Made by a program: the position numbers and the translations under genes
Notes under the pieces: generated by a model
What the model was told of the DNA's origin: nothing
What the model saw: only the letters and a program-made list of their open reading frames with translations
The model's database searches: none
Shown: positions 23,362 through 32,706 of the stretch, one piece after another
Numbering within the stretch: the stretch's first letter is position 1
Layout: each line of letters starts with the position of its first letter
Assembly (NCBI GenBank): GCA_032716605.1
Contig: CM064552.1
Span: 5,678,210 to 5,742,209 of the forward strand
From: Paralithodes platypus
Lineage: Eukaryota > Arthropoda > Malacostraca > Decapoda > Lithodidae
Direction: 5' to 3'
DNA: 64,000 nt

Positions 23362-23580
23362 GTATTCAGTATCATTAGGCCAAAAGTCTTGACCACTATC
23401 ATCCGTAACTCAAAAAGGACATGAGTAATCGAGCTAGTATGACTGTCATTTGGGAAGAGTCGACCAGGGAATAAGTGTGCGGGTTTGCAGCCCATTTGCT
23501 CTAGCCCTTTTTGAGTTACAGGGGTTAGGGGTCAAGATTTCTGGCCTAATTATTTCTAATCGATTATAAATATTATAGAG
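23362..23580. mobile_element. Palindromic element family D
   Basis: 'ggccaaaagtcttgaccac' to 'ggtcaagatttctggcctaa' with the D interior. Confidence 0.7.
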
Positions 23581-23757
23581 CTACAGTACTTTTAATTGGG
23601 CTATTTCAGTGTTACAGTAGATCAGCCAATTGGTACGCGATGGTCCAATTAGCACGTATAACCAGTACGCAAAATATTACAGAAAAGAATAAGATGAAAA
23701 ATAGATCCAAAATTAATTAATAAGTTTAGTAAAATAATATCCGACAGTGAAGATGCA

Positions 23758-24265
23758 TTTAACACCTTCTGTACCAGCGACGTTTCTTTAATGTTATACT
23801 AGCTATATTTAGACGGTTTTGTGCAGCTTAAGGGGGGATGAGCCGGTTTTCTGGACCACTTTCTCCCTCGTGTTTAGCCTCATTAGTTTTGAGATTGTAA
23901 GACGTTTGCCCCATTAGTTAGTCGATTTTAAGACCTTGCGCCCCATTTCTTCGTCAATATTTAGACCTTTCGTGCTCTTTAGGTGTCGATTTTTTCCCTG
24001 GCGAACGATAGTGAGCCTGTAAAGTTGGAAGAAGCGGCCTTCGGCCGGAAATTTTTTCTACCGAAAAATGTACAAATTAATCTAGAAGGGGGATCTAATG
24101 GCTGTTTTTTTTTTTTTTTTTTTTTTTTATTTGATGGAGGTCTAGGGAGGAAACTAGAAAAATAATGAATACATCCAATAATCGCCCAAAAACTGAACCA
24201 TCCCCCTGAAGAAGGATCTGTGGGAGTAAGAAGGGTTAAGTGAGATATATCGAATCACATTAAAA
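23758..24265. mobile_element. MITE family A split by a complete family B element
   Basis: A's left half (CACCTTCTGTACCAGCGACG to 'ttttgtgcagctta') is cut at 'cttaaggggggatg'. B occupies about 23827-24208, ending 'accatccccctgaa'. A then resumes at 'gaaggatctgtgggagtaag'. Confidence 0.75.
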
Positions 24266-24282
24266 TTGCTGGAGTTTTTTTT

Positions 24283-24500
24283 TAACCCCTTCAGCACCAT
24301 GACGCCTTTTTACCTTTGATTCTGGCTAAAATTAGACGATTTTATGCAGTTTAAGGAGGAGTACCTATGTTACTAAGAGGGTTTATTGAGATCGTATATA
24401 CCCGTTTGAGTCGTAGAGGTAGATTATGAACTATAGAAAATCGTCTAATGGTAACCAGAATATGATGACAATTACGTCATGGTGGTGAAGAGGTCAAACG
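24283..24500. mobile_element. MITE family A'
   Basis: TTAACCCCTTCAGCACCATGACG to ACGTCATGGTGGTGAAGAGG with the shared 'attagacgattttatgcagt' core. Confidence 0.8.
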
Positions 24501-24536
24501 GAAATATAATCGCCCAATAGTAGCCAGACTCAAGTT

Positions 24537-24820
24537 AAGGGAGCCCACCTCGCTTTTTTCCTCTTTCTCTCCCTCTCTCTTTGGCTTGTATCGATTCGGC
24601 CCCATTCAGCCTACTGTTTTAAGACGTTTAACCCCATCCAGGTGTCAATATTTTCCTGGCGAGAGGTAGCGAGCCAGCACATATATATTTTTGTGACAGC
24701 AAGCTAAATTTGTACATTTTTCGATAGAAAAATGTCTCCGGCGAAGCCGGATTTCTCCATACAATGCTGGCTCGCTATCGCTCGCCAGGAAGAAATCGAC
24801 ACCTGGATGAGGATAAACGC
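24537..24820. mobile_element. Fold-back element family C, truncated
   Basis: Left arm and centre are complete. The right arm stops after 'gacacctggatgaggataaa', where a tRNA-like unit begins. Confidence 0.75.
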
Positions 24821-24821
24821 A

Positions 24822-24905
24822 TGTGATCGTCCCGGGATTCGAACCTAGGTTACCACATACATATCTTAAACACTCTAACAATTACACCATCAAGACAGTT
24901 ATAAG
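24822..24905 (-). mobile_element. tRNA-like SINE head
   Basis: On the minus strand: a 'tgatggtgtaattgttagag' A-box-like part and a 'ggttcgaatcccgggac' B-box-like part. Stem pairing is poor, so it is not a functional tRNA. Confidence 0.6.
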
Positions 24906-24949
24906 TACAGCACATGACTCTGATTTATATCCATTTATCGAATACTGGA

Positions 24950-25045
24950 TATTAATTTAATCATGTACTACTGCATTTCAGTTTTAAATCGATGCTTACA
25001 GCTCCAAACTCCTTATAACCTGAAACTCGCAAGTGGTCGTCATAT
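24950..25045. mobile_element. Family F half
   Basis: 'ttaaatcgatgcttacagct' with 'cctgaaactcgcaagtggtc'. Confidence 0.6.
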
Positions 25046-25049
25046 AAGT

Positions 25050-25195
25050 AACGCCCCGTTCTTAACATTAATCATCAATTACAAACCCCAATGTACTTGA
25101 ATAAACTAATGAAAGCATATGGTACTCCCGGGACTCGAAATCGGGACACCACACCCAGAACATAAGCACCTAAACCATTACACCACCAACAAACA
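25050..25195 (-). mobile_element. tRNA-headed SINE-like repeat
   Basis: Reverse of the unit at 51070: 'ggtggtgtaatggtttagg', a degenerate B box (cgatttcgagtcccggg) and the tail 'acattggggtttgtaattga'. Confidence 0.75.
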
Positions 25196-25249
25196 AACAA
25201 ACAGCAGACAACAACATAGTACAGCACACGACTTTTCACCGAGGCTGTA

Positions 25250-25735
25250 ATTAATTGACCACTTTCGAGTTTCCGGCTATAAGGAAGTTGGAGCCGTATA
25301 CGTCGATATTAAACAGAAATTCAAAATAATGTGGGTTTCTGATGGATAAAAGGTATGTTGAATTGTATTTGATGTATTTATGAATGTACTACACCCGTAT
25401 TTTAGGTACTACGACCGTATTTTAGCTGGTAATTCTGCTAAAAATCGATGTCTACAGGTCGAACTTCCTCATAGAACGAAACTCGCAAGTCGGCAATTGA
25501 CCACTTGCGAGTTTCAGGCTATAAGGAAGTTGGATTTTTTTTTTTACTTTGATATTTAGCAGAATTACTAGCTAAAATGTGGTTGTAGTACATTTATAAA
25601 TGCATACACATAAAATCAACATACTTTTTATCCATTAGACATCTACTTTATTATTGTATTTTTGTTTAATACCGATGTTTACGGCACCAACTTCCTTATA
25701 GAACGATACTGGCAAGTCGGCAATTGTCCTGTCAC
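25250..25735. mobile_element. Two adjacent family F elements
   Basis: The 'ttgcgagtttcaggctataa' arm and its inverted form occur twice in succession, joined at 'gtcggcaattgaccacttg'. Confidence 0.75.
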
Positions 25736-25927
25736 TCTCAGTCACCCCAGCCATTTGCCCCAGACAGATTTGCGACAGAATATGTAATGGATAGATTTGC
25801 GGCCCGAATAAATAATGGATATCACGTCATGGGGGGGTTCTGAAGGGGTCAATGGTCCTCGATAACTTATGATAATGGCTAGACAGCAGAGGCATACACT
25901 TGTGGTAGTAGGCCCACTTCTGGATCC

Positions 25928-25985
25928 TTTATAAGCTTAGGGTGGTAGGTTCTTCGGCAGTAGACTCACTCACTTGGTCTTCGAG
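25928..25985 (+). promoter_or_regulatory. Gene 1 core promoter and 5' UTR
   Basis: TTTATAAGC (TATA at 25930-25935) lies 29 bp upstream of the A in GGCAGTAG (25959), an arthropod-like initiator. The same sequence pair with the same 29-bp spacing precedes gene 2. The predicted 5' UTR is only ~27 nt. The start site itself is inferred. Confidence 0.65.
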
Positions 25986-26036
25986 ATGAGGTCCTCTACC
26001 GTACTCCTGTCTTTGTTCCTGGTGGCTGTGGCTGTG
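25986..26036 (+). CDS. Gene 1 exon 1: signal peptide (copy a)
   Basis: Encodes MRSSTVLLSLFLVAVAV, a short positively charged start plus a hydrophobic core, as in a secretory signal peptide. The exon ends in phase 0 at a good donor (GTG|GTTAGT). It is the only one of four tandem copies with a TATA/initiator pair directly upstream, so I take it as the main first exon. Joined to exon 2, the peptide would extend to ..GSGVVQA with likely cleavage before DKTC. Cleavage and use are predictions; gene 2 has a matching exon at 56963. Confidence 0.75.
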
Positions 26037-26134
26037 GTTAGTATAAGTATATATCATAGGGCATATTTTCTCCTACTCACACAACCCCCAAGCTCCCAAC
26101 CCAACTCTCAAACCCAAGAGTGAACTGATTTTAG

Positions 26135-26185
26135 ATGACGTCCTCTACCGTACTCCTGTCTTTGGTGCTGATGGCTGTGGCTGTG
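26135..26185 (+). CDS. Tandem signal-peptide exon (copy b)
   Basis: ATG to GTG|GTTAGT, encoding MTSSTVLLSLVLMAVAV. It is an almost exact duplicate of copy a (unit ~149 bp), with Arg2 changed to Thr. No TATA box was found in the spacer. It could be an alternative first exon or an inert duplicate. Confidence 0.45.
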
Positions 26186-26283
26186 GTTAGTATAAGTATA
26201 AATCATAATATTTTCTTTCTCCTACTCACACAACCCCCACGCTTCCATCCCAACTCTCAACCCCAAGAGACAACCGAATTTAG

Positions 26284-26334
26284 ATGAGGTCCTCTACCGT
26301 ACTCCTGTCTTTGGTGCTGTTGGCTGTAGCTGTG
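26284..26334 (+). CDS. Tandem signal-peptide exon (copy c)
   Basis: Encodes MRSSTVLLSLVLLAVAV with the same GTG|GTTAGT donor. The ~149-bp unit is preserved, including the upstream 'cccaagagacaaccgaattt' spacer derived from a LINE end. Confidence 0.45.
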
Positions 26335-26419
26335 GTTAGTATAAGTATAATGCATAGGGGTTTCTTTCACTCACACGTTCCCATCCTAGCTCTCTAACCC
26401 AAGAGTGAACCGATTTTAG

Positions 26420-26464
26420 ATGAGGTCCTCTACTGTACTCCTGTCTTTGGTAGCTGTGGCTGTG
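26420..26464 (+). CDS. Tandem signal-peptide exon (copy d)
   Basis: Encodes MRSSTVLLSLVAVAV, two codons shorter than the others by an in-frame 6-bp deletion; donor GTG|GTTAGT retained. A LINE is inserted only ~14 bp after the donor. Confidence 0.45.
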
Positions 26465-26478
26465 GTTAGTATAAGTAT

Positions 26479-28256
26479 TTTTTTTTTTTTTTTTTTTTTC
26501 TATGTGATTGAGGGAGGCAAAAGGCATAACTGCCTATAGCGAGTGCCTCCCCCATAGTTGAAAGAGTGACAGGGCCAAAATCAAGGGACGTTCGAGCCAA
26601 AATGCCTGGACACACGGAGTTTGAAGCAATTTAAGTCATAGGAAGAGGGAAAGACTGATTCTGGGAGAGAGTTCCAGAGCTCAGCTGTTGAGTAGAAGAA
26701 AGTTTGAGAGTAACGTTTCACTCTTGGGTTGGAGAGTTGCACAGAGTAGGGGTGGGATTGAGTTGCAAGACGGGTACCACGTGCCCTACGTAAAGGAGGT
26801 GGTATGCACTGGGATAGCTCTGAGGAACACTGATTATTATAGTAGCGATAGAATAGCGAGAGAGATGCAACATTGCGGCGGAGAGAGAGAGATTGCAGAG
26901 AGTTGGTGAGTGGACGGGAGTTAATGATACGAAAGGCCTTCCTTTCAACTTTGTCTAGGAGAGCGGTGTGAGAGGAACCTCCCCACACATGTGAACAATA
27001 CTCAATACAAGGGCGCACTATGCCCCTGTACAGAGCAAGAAGCTGTGCAGGGGAAAAGAACCCCCTAAGGCGGTTGAGCACACCCAGCTTCTGGGAGGCT
27101 GCCTTAGCAAGACTGGTAATATGGTCCTTCCAAATGAGAGCAGAAGAAAAAGAGACACCAAGAATATTGAGAGAAGATGAAGGGTTGATTTTTGTATTGT
27201 TGAAGAATAAGGGATAGTCCGCTGGGAGATCCTGACGGGTAGATAGATGGAGGAATTGGGTTTTGGAAGCATTAAAGTTAACAAGGTTTTCTCTGCCCCA
27301 ATTGGAAATAGTATTTAGATCAGAATTTAAGAGTTCTATGGCTTCATTACGTTTGTCGTTGAGGGATTGCTGGCTGGGGCGTTCTGAAAAACTAATGGAG
27401 TAGTGTAAGGTTGAGTCGTCTGCGTATGAATGGATGGGAATTAAGGTACAGTTAAGGAGATCATTTATAAAAATTAGAAAGAGAATAGGAGATAGGACAG
27501 AGCCCTGAGGAACACCGGAGTTTATAGGGTGAGGAAGTGAACAATGGCCGTCCACAACCGCGGCTATGGAACGGCCGGAAAGGAAATTAGAGACAAAGGC
27601 ACAGATGGAGGGATAGAAACCGAAGGAGGGTAGTTTAGAAATTAAAGATTTATGCCAGACTCTATCGAAGGCTTTCGATATGTCTAGTGCAATAGAAAAA
27701 GTCTCACCGAAGTCCCGGAAGGAGGATGACCAAGAGTTAGTAAGATATGAAAGAAGATCACCAGTAGAGCGACCCTTAAGGAAGCCATACTGGCGATCTG
27801 AGAGCAGATTATGAGAAGAGAAATGCTTAAGAAATTTGGAAGCAAGAATAGTTTCAAAAACTTTAGAAAGACAAGAGATAAGAGCAATTGGACGATAGTT
27901 GGAGGGTTGAGAGCGGTCACCCTTCTTTGGGACAGGTTGAATGTGAGCAAACTTCCAGCATGAAGGGAAGACGTTAGAGGATAGACAGAGACGAAAGAGT
28001 TTGCCTAGGCAGGGAGTCAGCACGGAAGCACAGTTTTTGAGAACAACAGGAGGAACACCGTCCGGACCGTACGCCTTATTAGTGTTAAGCCCAGAGAGGG
28101 TAGAAAGTACATCTTTAGAAGAGATTAGGATATTAGGCATAAGTAAGAGAGAGGAGGGCGGAGAGGGAGGAATAGCACCGGAATCATCCAAGGTGGAGTT
28201 TCTAGCAAAAGTTTGAGCGAAGAGTTTAGCTTTGTCAGAGGAAGAAGTGATATACA
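26479..28256 (-). mobile_element. 5'-truncated non-LTR retrotransposon (LINE) copy
   Basis: The minus-strand element begins 5' near 28256 and ends in a T-run (its poly-A) at about 26479-26500, directly after signal exon d. It carries the reverse-transcriptase half and the 3' UTR and lacks the upstream endonuclease region. The flanking repeat-unit sequence (gtataagta / tatacattataggg) shows it split an existing unit of the signal-exon array. A clear target-site duplication could not be fixed by eye. Confidence 0.85.
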
Positions 28257-28278
28257 TTATAGGGTTTCTTTCTCTCAC
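26581..28278 (-). CDS. Reverse transcriptase of the LINE (partial ORF2)
   Basis: 565 codons without a stop. Motifs in order: 'KKGDRSQPSNYRPIALIS' (RT 1/2), 'YGFLKGRSTGDLLSYL', 'ALDISKAFDRVWHKSL' (catalytic Asp, motif A), 'SGVPQGSVLSPILFLIFIND' (motif B), 'SYADDSTLHYS' (YADD, motif C), 'FLHLSTRQDL', 'ILGVSFSS', 'HVWGGSSHTALLDKVE', and a C-terminal 'AELWNSLPESVFP'. This is the layout of jockey-like LINEs. The N-terminal endonuclease is missing by 5' truncation, and the first Met and adjoining codons come from flanking DNA. It catalyses target-primed reverse transcription in intact elements; this copy should be dead on its own. Confidence 0.85.
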   Translation of the reverse strand: MRERNPIMYITSSSDKAKLFAQTFARNSTLDDSGAIPPSPPSSLLLMPNILISSKDVLSTLSGLNTNKAYGPDGVPPVVLKNCASVLTPCLGKLFRLCLSSNVFPSCWKFAHIQPVPKKGDRSQPSNYRPIALISCLSKVFETILASKFLKHFSSHNLLSDRQYGFLKGRSTGDLLSYLTNSWSSSFRDFGETFSIALDISKAFDRVWHKSLISKLPSFGFYPSICAFVSNFLSGRSIAAVVDGHCSLPHPINSGVPQGSVLSPILFLIFINDLLNCTLIPIHSYADDSTLHYSISFSERPSQQSLNDKRNEAIELLNSDLNTISNWGRENLVNFNASKTQFLHLSTRQDLPADYPLFFNNTKINPSSSLNILGVSFSSALIWKDHITSLAKAASQKLGVLNRLRGFFSPAQLLALYRGIVRPCIEYCSHVWGGSSHTALLDKVERKAFRIINSRPLTNSLQSLSLRRNVASLSLFYRYYNNQCSSELSQCIPPPLRRARGTRLATQSHPYSVQLSNPRVKRYSQTFFYSTAELWNSLPESVFPSSYDLNCFKLRVSRHFGSNVP

Positions 28279-28352
28279 TCACACAACCCCCACCCCAACT
28301 CTTTTAACCCAAGTGTGAACCGATTTTCTTTGTCTTTGTTCTACTCTACAAG
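28256..28352 (+). repeat. Remnant of the fifth signal-exon array unit / LINE tail piece
   Basis: 'tttctttctctcactcacac' and 'cccaagtgtgaaccgatttt' match the array spacer. Where ATGAGGTCC would follow, the sequence continues as LINE-like 'ctttgttctactcta' instead. No signal peptide is encoded. Confidence 0.55.
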
Positions 28353-28434
28353 TATGTATGAAGGAAGTAGATTAAATCACAAATATGTGTGATCAAATCT
28401 AGTATAACTCTCTTGTTTCATTGTCTGCCAGTTT

Positions 28435-28635
28435 ACTACGTATGATACGCTCGGGCACATACCCAATAGCTGGGGGTGGCCGACTCAAGACAGAGCCCAA
28501 TCAGAAACAAAATTTAAAGTTCCAATTCTTAGAGTTCGGGACCAGTTTTGCGTTCCCTCACCCCTTTCTCTGTCTCGTCTAGTAGGTGATTTTAACAAAG
28601 GGAGGAGGATTCCTAGCCCCCGTCCCTAAGTAAGC
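28435..28635. repeat. Dispersed repeat (also at 29515-29645)
   Basis: Shared block: 'ctgggggtggccgactcaag', 'ttcttagagttcgggaccag', 'ttctctgtctcgtctagtag'. A short inverted relative sits at 4625-4670. Confidence 0.65.
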
Positions 28636-28825
28636 TTGGAACACTATCTCTCAACCTGTCATTCCCTCATCCTATGACTTAAACTGCTTCAAGCTCTGTG
28701 TGTCCAGAAATGTTGACTCTAACGTACCTTAAATTTAGCTCTGTCAATCTTTCAACTTTGGGGGAGACACTTGTTACAGGCAGCTTTGCCATTTGTATCC
28801 TTCATGCACATAGAAAAATAAACTA
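28636..28825 (+). mobile_element. LINE 3' tail fragment
   Basis: 'cttaaactgcttcaagctct' through 'gggggagacacttgttacag' to 'gcacatagaaaaataaa'. Confidence 0.8.
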
Positions 28826-29110
28826 TCACTCACAGTCCCTCTCTCATACAACTCCCTCTCTCACGCACACACTCTCTCTCACTCTCTCGCACACACACAC
28901 TCACTCAGGCATGAACGTTTTTCGCATACACTAGTAGACGATACCATTTCCCCTGAGCAAGGAAATGGGTAATAGTCTCTGGTAGTAAACTTTGGTCGAG
29001 CGCTATTGAATCTCAGAGCGAGAGAAAGAGTGCTTAATAAGTAACCTGAACATTATCATTATTAATATTAGTTATATTATTAGTATTGTTATTATTATTG
29101 TTATTATTAT

Positions 29111-29190
<80 letters not shown>

Positions 29191-29215
29191 CACTCTCTCT
29201 CTCTCTCAATTCTTA
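28826..29215. repeat. (CT)n-rich tracts
   Basis: CT/CA-rich sequence, then TTA triplets and a ~95-base CT run from about 29115. Confidence 0.9.
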
Positions 29216-29394
29216 GTGGATTTGACAAAGTGGATTACAGCGAAATGTTTAATCTCAATATGAATACAACACGCAACCATATGAGATCTGTTCTACCTGG
29301 AACAAACTCCATTCAGACGTTGTAAACAGTTCTTCAGTAAAGTAGTTCAAGGAGAGAATAGACAGTGTAGAACGTGACTCGACTCTGGTATTGT

Positions 29395-29411
29395 TATTAT
29401 TATAATTATTT

Positions 29412-29450
<39 letters not shown>

Positions 29451-29475
29451 GTAGTAGTAGTAGTAGTAGTAGTTC
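29395..29475. repeat. (TTA)n/(GTA)n tract
   Basis: Trinucleotide repeats; no gene. Confidence 0.9.
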
Positions 29476-29514
29476 AATTCATTTCAATAACTGTATTTCG
29501 CAATATACTCATGC

Positions 29515-30410
29515 ACATACGCCATAGCGGGGGGTCGCCAATATGAGACAGAGACCGAACTGAACAACATTTAATATTATAATTCTTAGGGTCCGGGACC
29601 ACTTTCGCGTTCCCTCGTCCCTTTCTCTGTCTCGTCTAGTAGCAGATTCAGATTCAGATTCAGATTATTTTATTTCCATTAAATATACAATGGCTGTTCA
29701 TACAATAGTATCATCTTAAACAAATTACATAATACATAGACACTTAGACTATCTCCCCGGAATGAACCGCAGGATCTTTGTAATACTAACCATTCCCTGT
29801 GCTCCTAGAGATTCAGATTTAGATTCAGATTATTTTCTTCTGTTAAAGCAGTCTACAAGGCCAGGAGGACTCCTAGCCCCCCACCCCCAGAAGGAAAAGT
29901 AGGACAGTAAAAGAGACAGACAGACACGGCTTAGGTTAGGTAGAGGATGGCAAACCTCACTCTGGGTATAATCAGCCCTCACCCAAGCATTTGTAATTTC
30001 AAATAATTGTTCAAATAATTGTAAGTATTAGTGGTAGTAGTAGGAAGAGGAGAAGGATAAGCAATTATTGTTGTAGTTCCCAAGACTGGCTGAACAGCCG
30101 CGAGTTCGGTAGACCGAAGCCCCTCCAGATGCTCGGGCCCCCGAAGGGGCCAGGGTGAGATGAGATCTGTCTCTGAGAGGGCAGCGGGGGAAGGGATCAT
30201 CAGCCCACGGGTTCGCACCCCCTGGCTGATGCCCCAACCGTCCGCAGCCCCCCTTGCAGTGCCACCCAATCGGGTGATCTCGCCATCACCTAGAAGGAAT
30301 AGTAGTACAGGAAAAAAGACAAACAGAAATGGCTAAGGTTGGGTAGAGGATGCCAAACCTCACTCTGGAGAGGACCAGGCCTCACCCAAGGAGGGAGCAT
30401 TTGTAGTAGT
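29515..30410. repeat. Dispersed repeats in gene 1 intron 1
   Basis: Holds the 28435-type block, GATTCA repeats (29645-29670 and 29808-29835), and two copies of a ~65-bp unit with 'ccaaacctcactctgg' (about 29950 and 30353). They flank a GC-rich segment (30090-30290, 'tcgggcccccgaaggggcca'). Short frames on the minus strand here lack domain character. Confidence 0.6.
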
Positions 30411-30480
30411 AACAGTATTAGCATTGATATTGCATGTATTACATTCGGCTAATAAATGTCATCCTGCGCGGTCTTGATAG

Positions 30481-30628
30481 GGTAGCGGTGTGGTGCAGGC
30501 TGACAAGACCTGTGAGGAAGCGGGCGGTCAATGTGTAGCAGAGGCTCGCTGTAAGAAGGATATCCTCACTGCCAAAGATGTTGTCTCCTGCCCGAGGGCC
30601 TCCGTCTGCTGTACCATCAAAGCTACAG
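30481..30628 (+). CDS. Gene 1 exon 2: six-Cys beta-defensin-like domain
   Basis: Two in-frame acceptors are possible, after GATAG (30481) or after GTGCAG (30499); both keep phase 0, so residues GSGVVQ are optional. The domain reads ADKTCEEAGGQC.. with spacing C-x6-C-x5-C-x12-C-x5-CC, as in beta-defensin-type folds, and ends KAT in phase 1 at ACAG|GTAAGG. The paralogous exon at 58136 differs at only four positions. Fold assignment is from cysteine spacing only; WAP- or clip-like knots are alternatives. Confidence 0.8.
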
Positions 30629-30743
30629 GTAAGGAAATACCCTAGAAGAAATATAAAATAATATAAAATTAATATAAAATACTCAAGCAAGAATATACAG
30701 TATAATATTCTAGAATGATTATAACTTTACAATGAATATAAAC

Positions 30744-30800
30744 ACCATATGAGGAGGAGCGCTTTATTGATAATGTTTCACCTAGAACTTCATCAGTCTA
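30744..30800. repeat. Half of a small hairpin element
   Basis: 'caccatatgaggaggagcgc' + 'tttattgataatgtttc' matches one arm of the fold-back at 35530-35622. Confidence 0.55.
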
Positions 30801-30954
30801 ATCAACTTATGGAATAAATTGCCTAGAAGTGTTGTAGAGTGCTATACAGTCCAGACATTCAAATATTGCCTTGATAAATATGTTACCATGAATCCCCGAC
30901 TGACTGCATTAATTTTGTGCCCGAGTAATGTGCTGTTTCAGTATCGTACATAGT

Positions 30955-31110
30955 ACTATAATTTGTTTTCTGACCACAGCAAGGGACTAGAGTTCTCAAA
31001 AAGGGGTCATAGTCCTGATGTTTTTCTTGACTTACAGTGAGCTAGCTTAATAATCCAGAAAGGTTGATAGCCTCTGAAGTACTATTTTAACTAACTAATA
31101 TTATGACCAC
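30955..31110 (-). mobile_element. Palindromic element family E
   Basis: 'caagggactagagttctcaa' to 'ttgatagcctctgaagtact', the reverse of the copy at 17877. Confidence 0.7.
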
Positions 31111-31294
31111 AGTCTTTCTGGAGCTGAAGCCCTTCAGTTGATAGCTGTATCAATCTTTTTGCAAGCAGCCTATTAAGGACCATTAGGTCTGTTGTTGCTT
31201 GTCATCCTTTGTATTCCTTTGCATTCCATTGTATATTATGACATGGAGGAGGCTTCTGGGAAACTCAAACCCTCTCTGTCTCTGACTTGCTGTT

Positions 31295-31425
31295 AGTAAA
31301 TAGTTAGTTATTTAAAATAGGACTTCAGAGGCTATCAATTCTTCTGGATTAGTTTCACACTGTAAGTCAAGAAAAGCGTCCGAACTGGAGCACATTTTCG
31401 AGAACCCCAGTCACTTGAAGGAAAT
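31295..31425 (+). mobile_element. Palindromic element family E
   Basis: 'aaaataggacttcagaggct' to 'gagaaccccagtcacttg'. Confidence 0.7.
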
Positions 31426-31534
31426 AATAAAGATAAAACAATATTTATGAACAAAACATATACAAATCATATTACATTTATTTTGGCCCTAAATACTTGA
31501 AGATTTAATGATATAAACATATCTGTGGAAGAGC

Positions 31535-32130
31535 TGAATGTGCAGTTGCCCACAAAAATTATGCTCCTCTCCGTGATCTTATACACGACAGTTTAAGGGG
31601 AGATGGTTCACTTTTTGGGCGATTTTTACAAGTATTCGTTATTTTTCTAGTTTCCTCCCTAGACCTCCATCAAATTTAAAAAAAAGCATCCATTAGATCC
31701 CCCTTCTAGATTAATTTGTAAATTTTTCGGTAGAAAAGTGTCCCAGTTCTTCCTGGCTCACTATCGTTCGCCAGGGGAAAAAATCGACACCTAAATAGCA
31801 CGAAAGGTCTAAATATTGACGAAGAAATAGGGCGAAAGGTCTTAAAAATCGACTAACTAATGGGGCAAACATCTTAACATCTGAAAACTAATGGGGCTAA
31901 ACATGAGGGAGAAAATGGTCCAGAAAACCGGCCCATCCCCCCCGTAATGTGCATGATTGAATTGCGAGTGTATTGTCTTATGCAGTGGTTATAACTCCTC
32001 GGATTAGTTTACTGATCAATAAGATATACCACACTCGTAATAATTCATCATTCATACTATTTTACTTGCATGCATAAGATCGCGACGCGGAATAGAACTT
32101 ATTTGGGCAACTGTACTTTAGATAATGGGT
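31535..32130. mobile_element. Element K split by an inverted family B copy
   Basis: K ends ('cagttgcccacaaaaattat' at the left; 'cgcggaatagaacttatttg' + 'ggcaactgtac' at the right) surround B at about 31594-31945, which has 'gtttaaggggagatggttca' at one end and 'ccggcccatcccccc' at the other. Confidence 0.65.
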
Positions 32131-32149
32131 GCGTAACAATTCGAGCTCA

Positions 32150-32275
32150 ACAGAATGGACTGGAGTTCTCGAAAAGAGGCTCCAGTCCTTCGCGATTCTT
32201 GACTTGCAGCGTGCTGGCTTAATAATCCAATAGGGTTGATAGCCTCTGAAGTCCTATTTTAACTAACTAAATCGA
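32150..32275 (-). mobile_element. Palindromic element family E
   Basis: 'gactggagttctcgaaaaga' to 'gttgatagcctctgaagtcc'. Confidence 0.7.
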
Positions 32276-32307
32276 GCTCAAGAATGTATTTATTAGACGT
32301 ATGACTA

Positions 32308-32510
32308 AATATTTAACTACTAACCTCTTTACAAAAAAACACAAAAAACTTGCGTAATCGATCTAATATTGCTACCCTTTGTGAAGAGGTAGCCGGAGAA
32401 TAAATATAAACATGTACAGCCCATTAGCTCTATCCTTTTTTGAGTTACACAGGTTAGGGGTCACGCTTTCTGGACTACTGATATTGAATAGACCGTACTT
32501 TAGATAATGA
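32308..32510. mobile_element. Family D element, diverged
   Basis: 'cttgcgtaatcgatctaata', 'gtgaagaggtagccggaga' and 'tttttgagttacacaggtta' in D order. Confidence 0.65.
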
Positions 32511-32706
32511 AGACTTAGTTTAATACAAGAAACTTCCCTGTAAGCCGAACAACTTACTAGAAATGAAGCCTGGTTGTTAAATACTTTTCATGAATTCAGA
32601 ATGTCATTGGGTGTACGGTTCTTGGTTTCATTAGCTCTCTATCTCTTTGCTTTGTCCTTCTGTGATATACACAATTTAATTAAACGATATTAACTTTCTT
32701 TCACAG

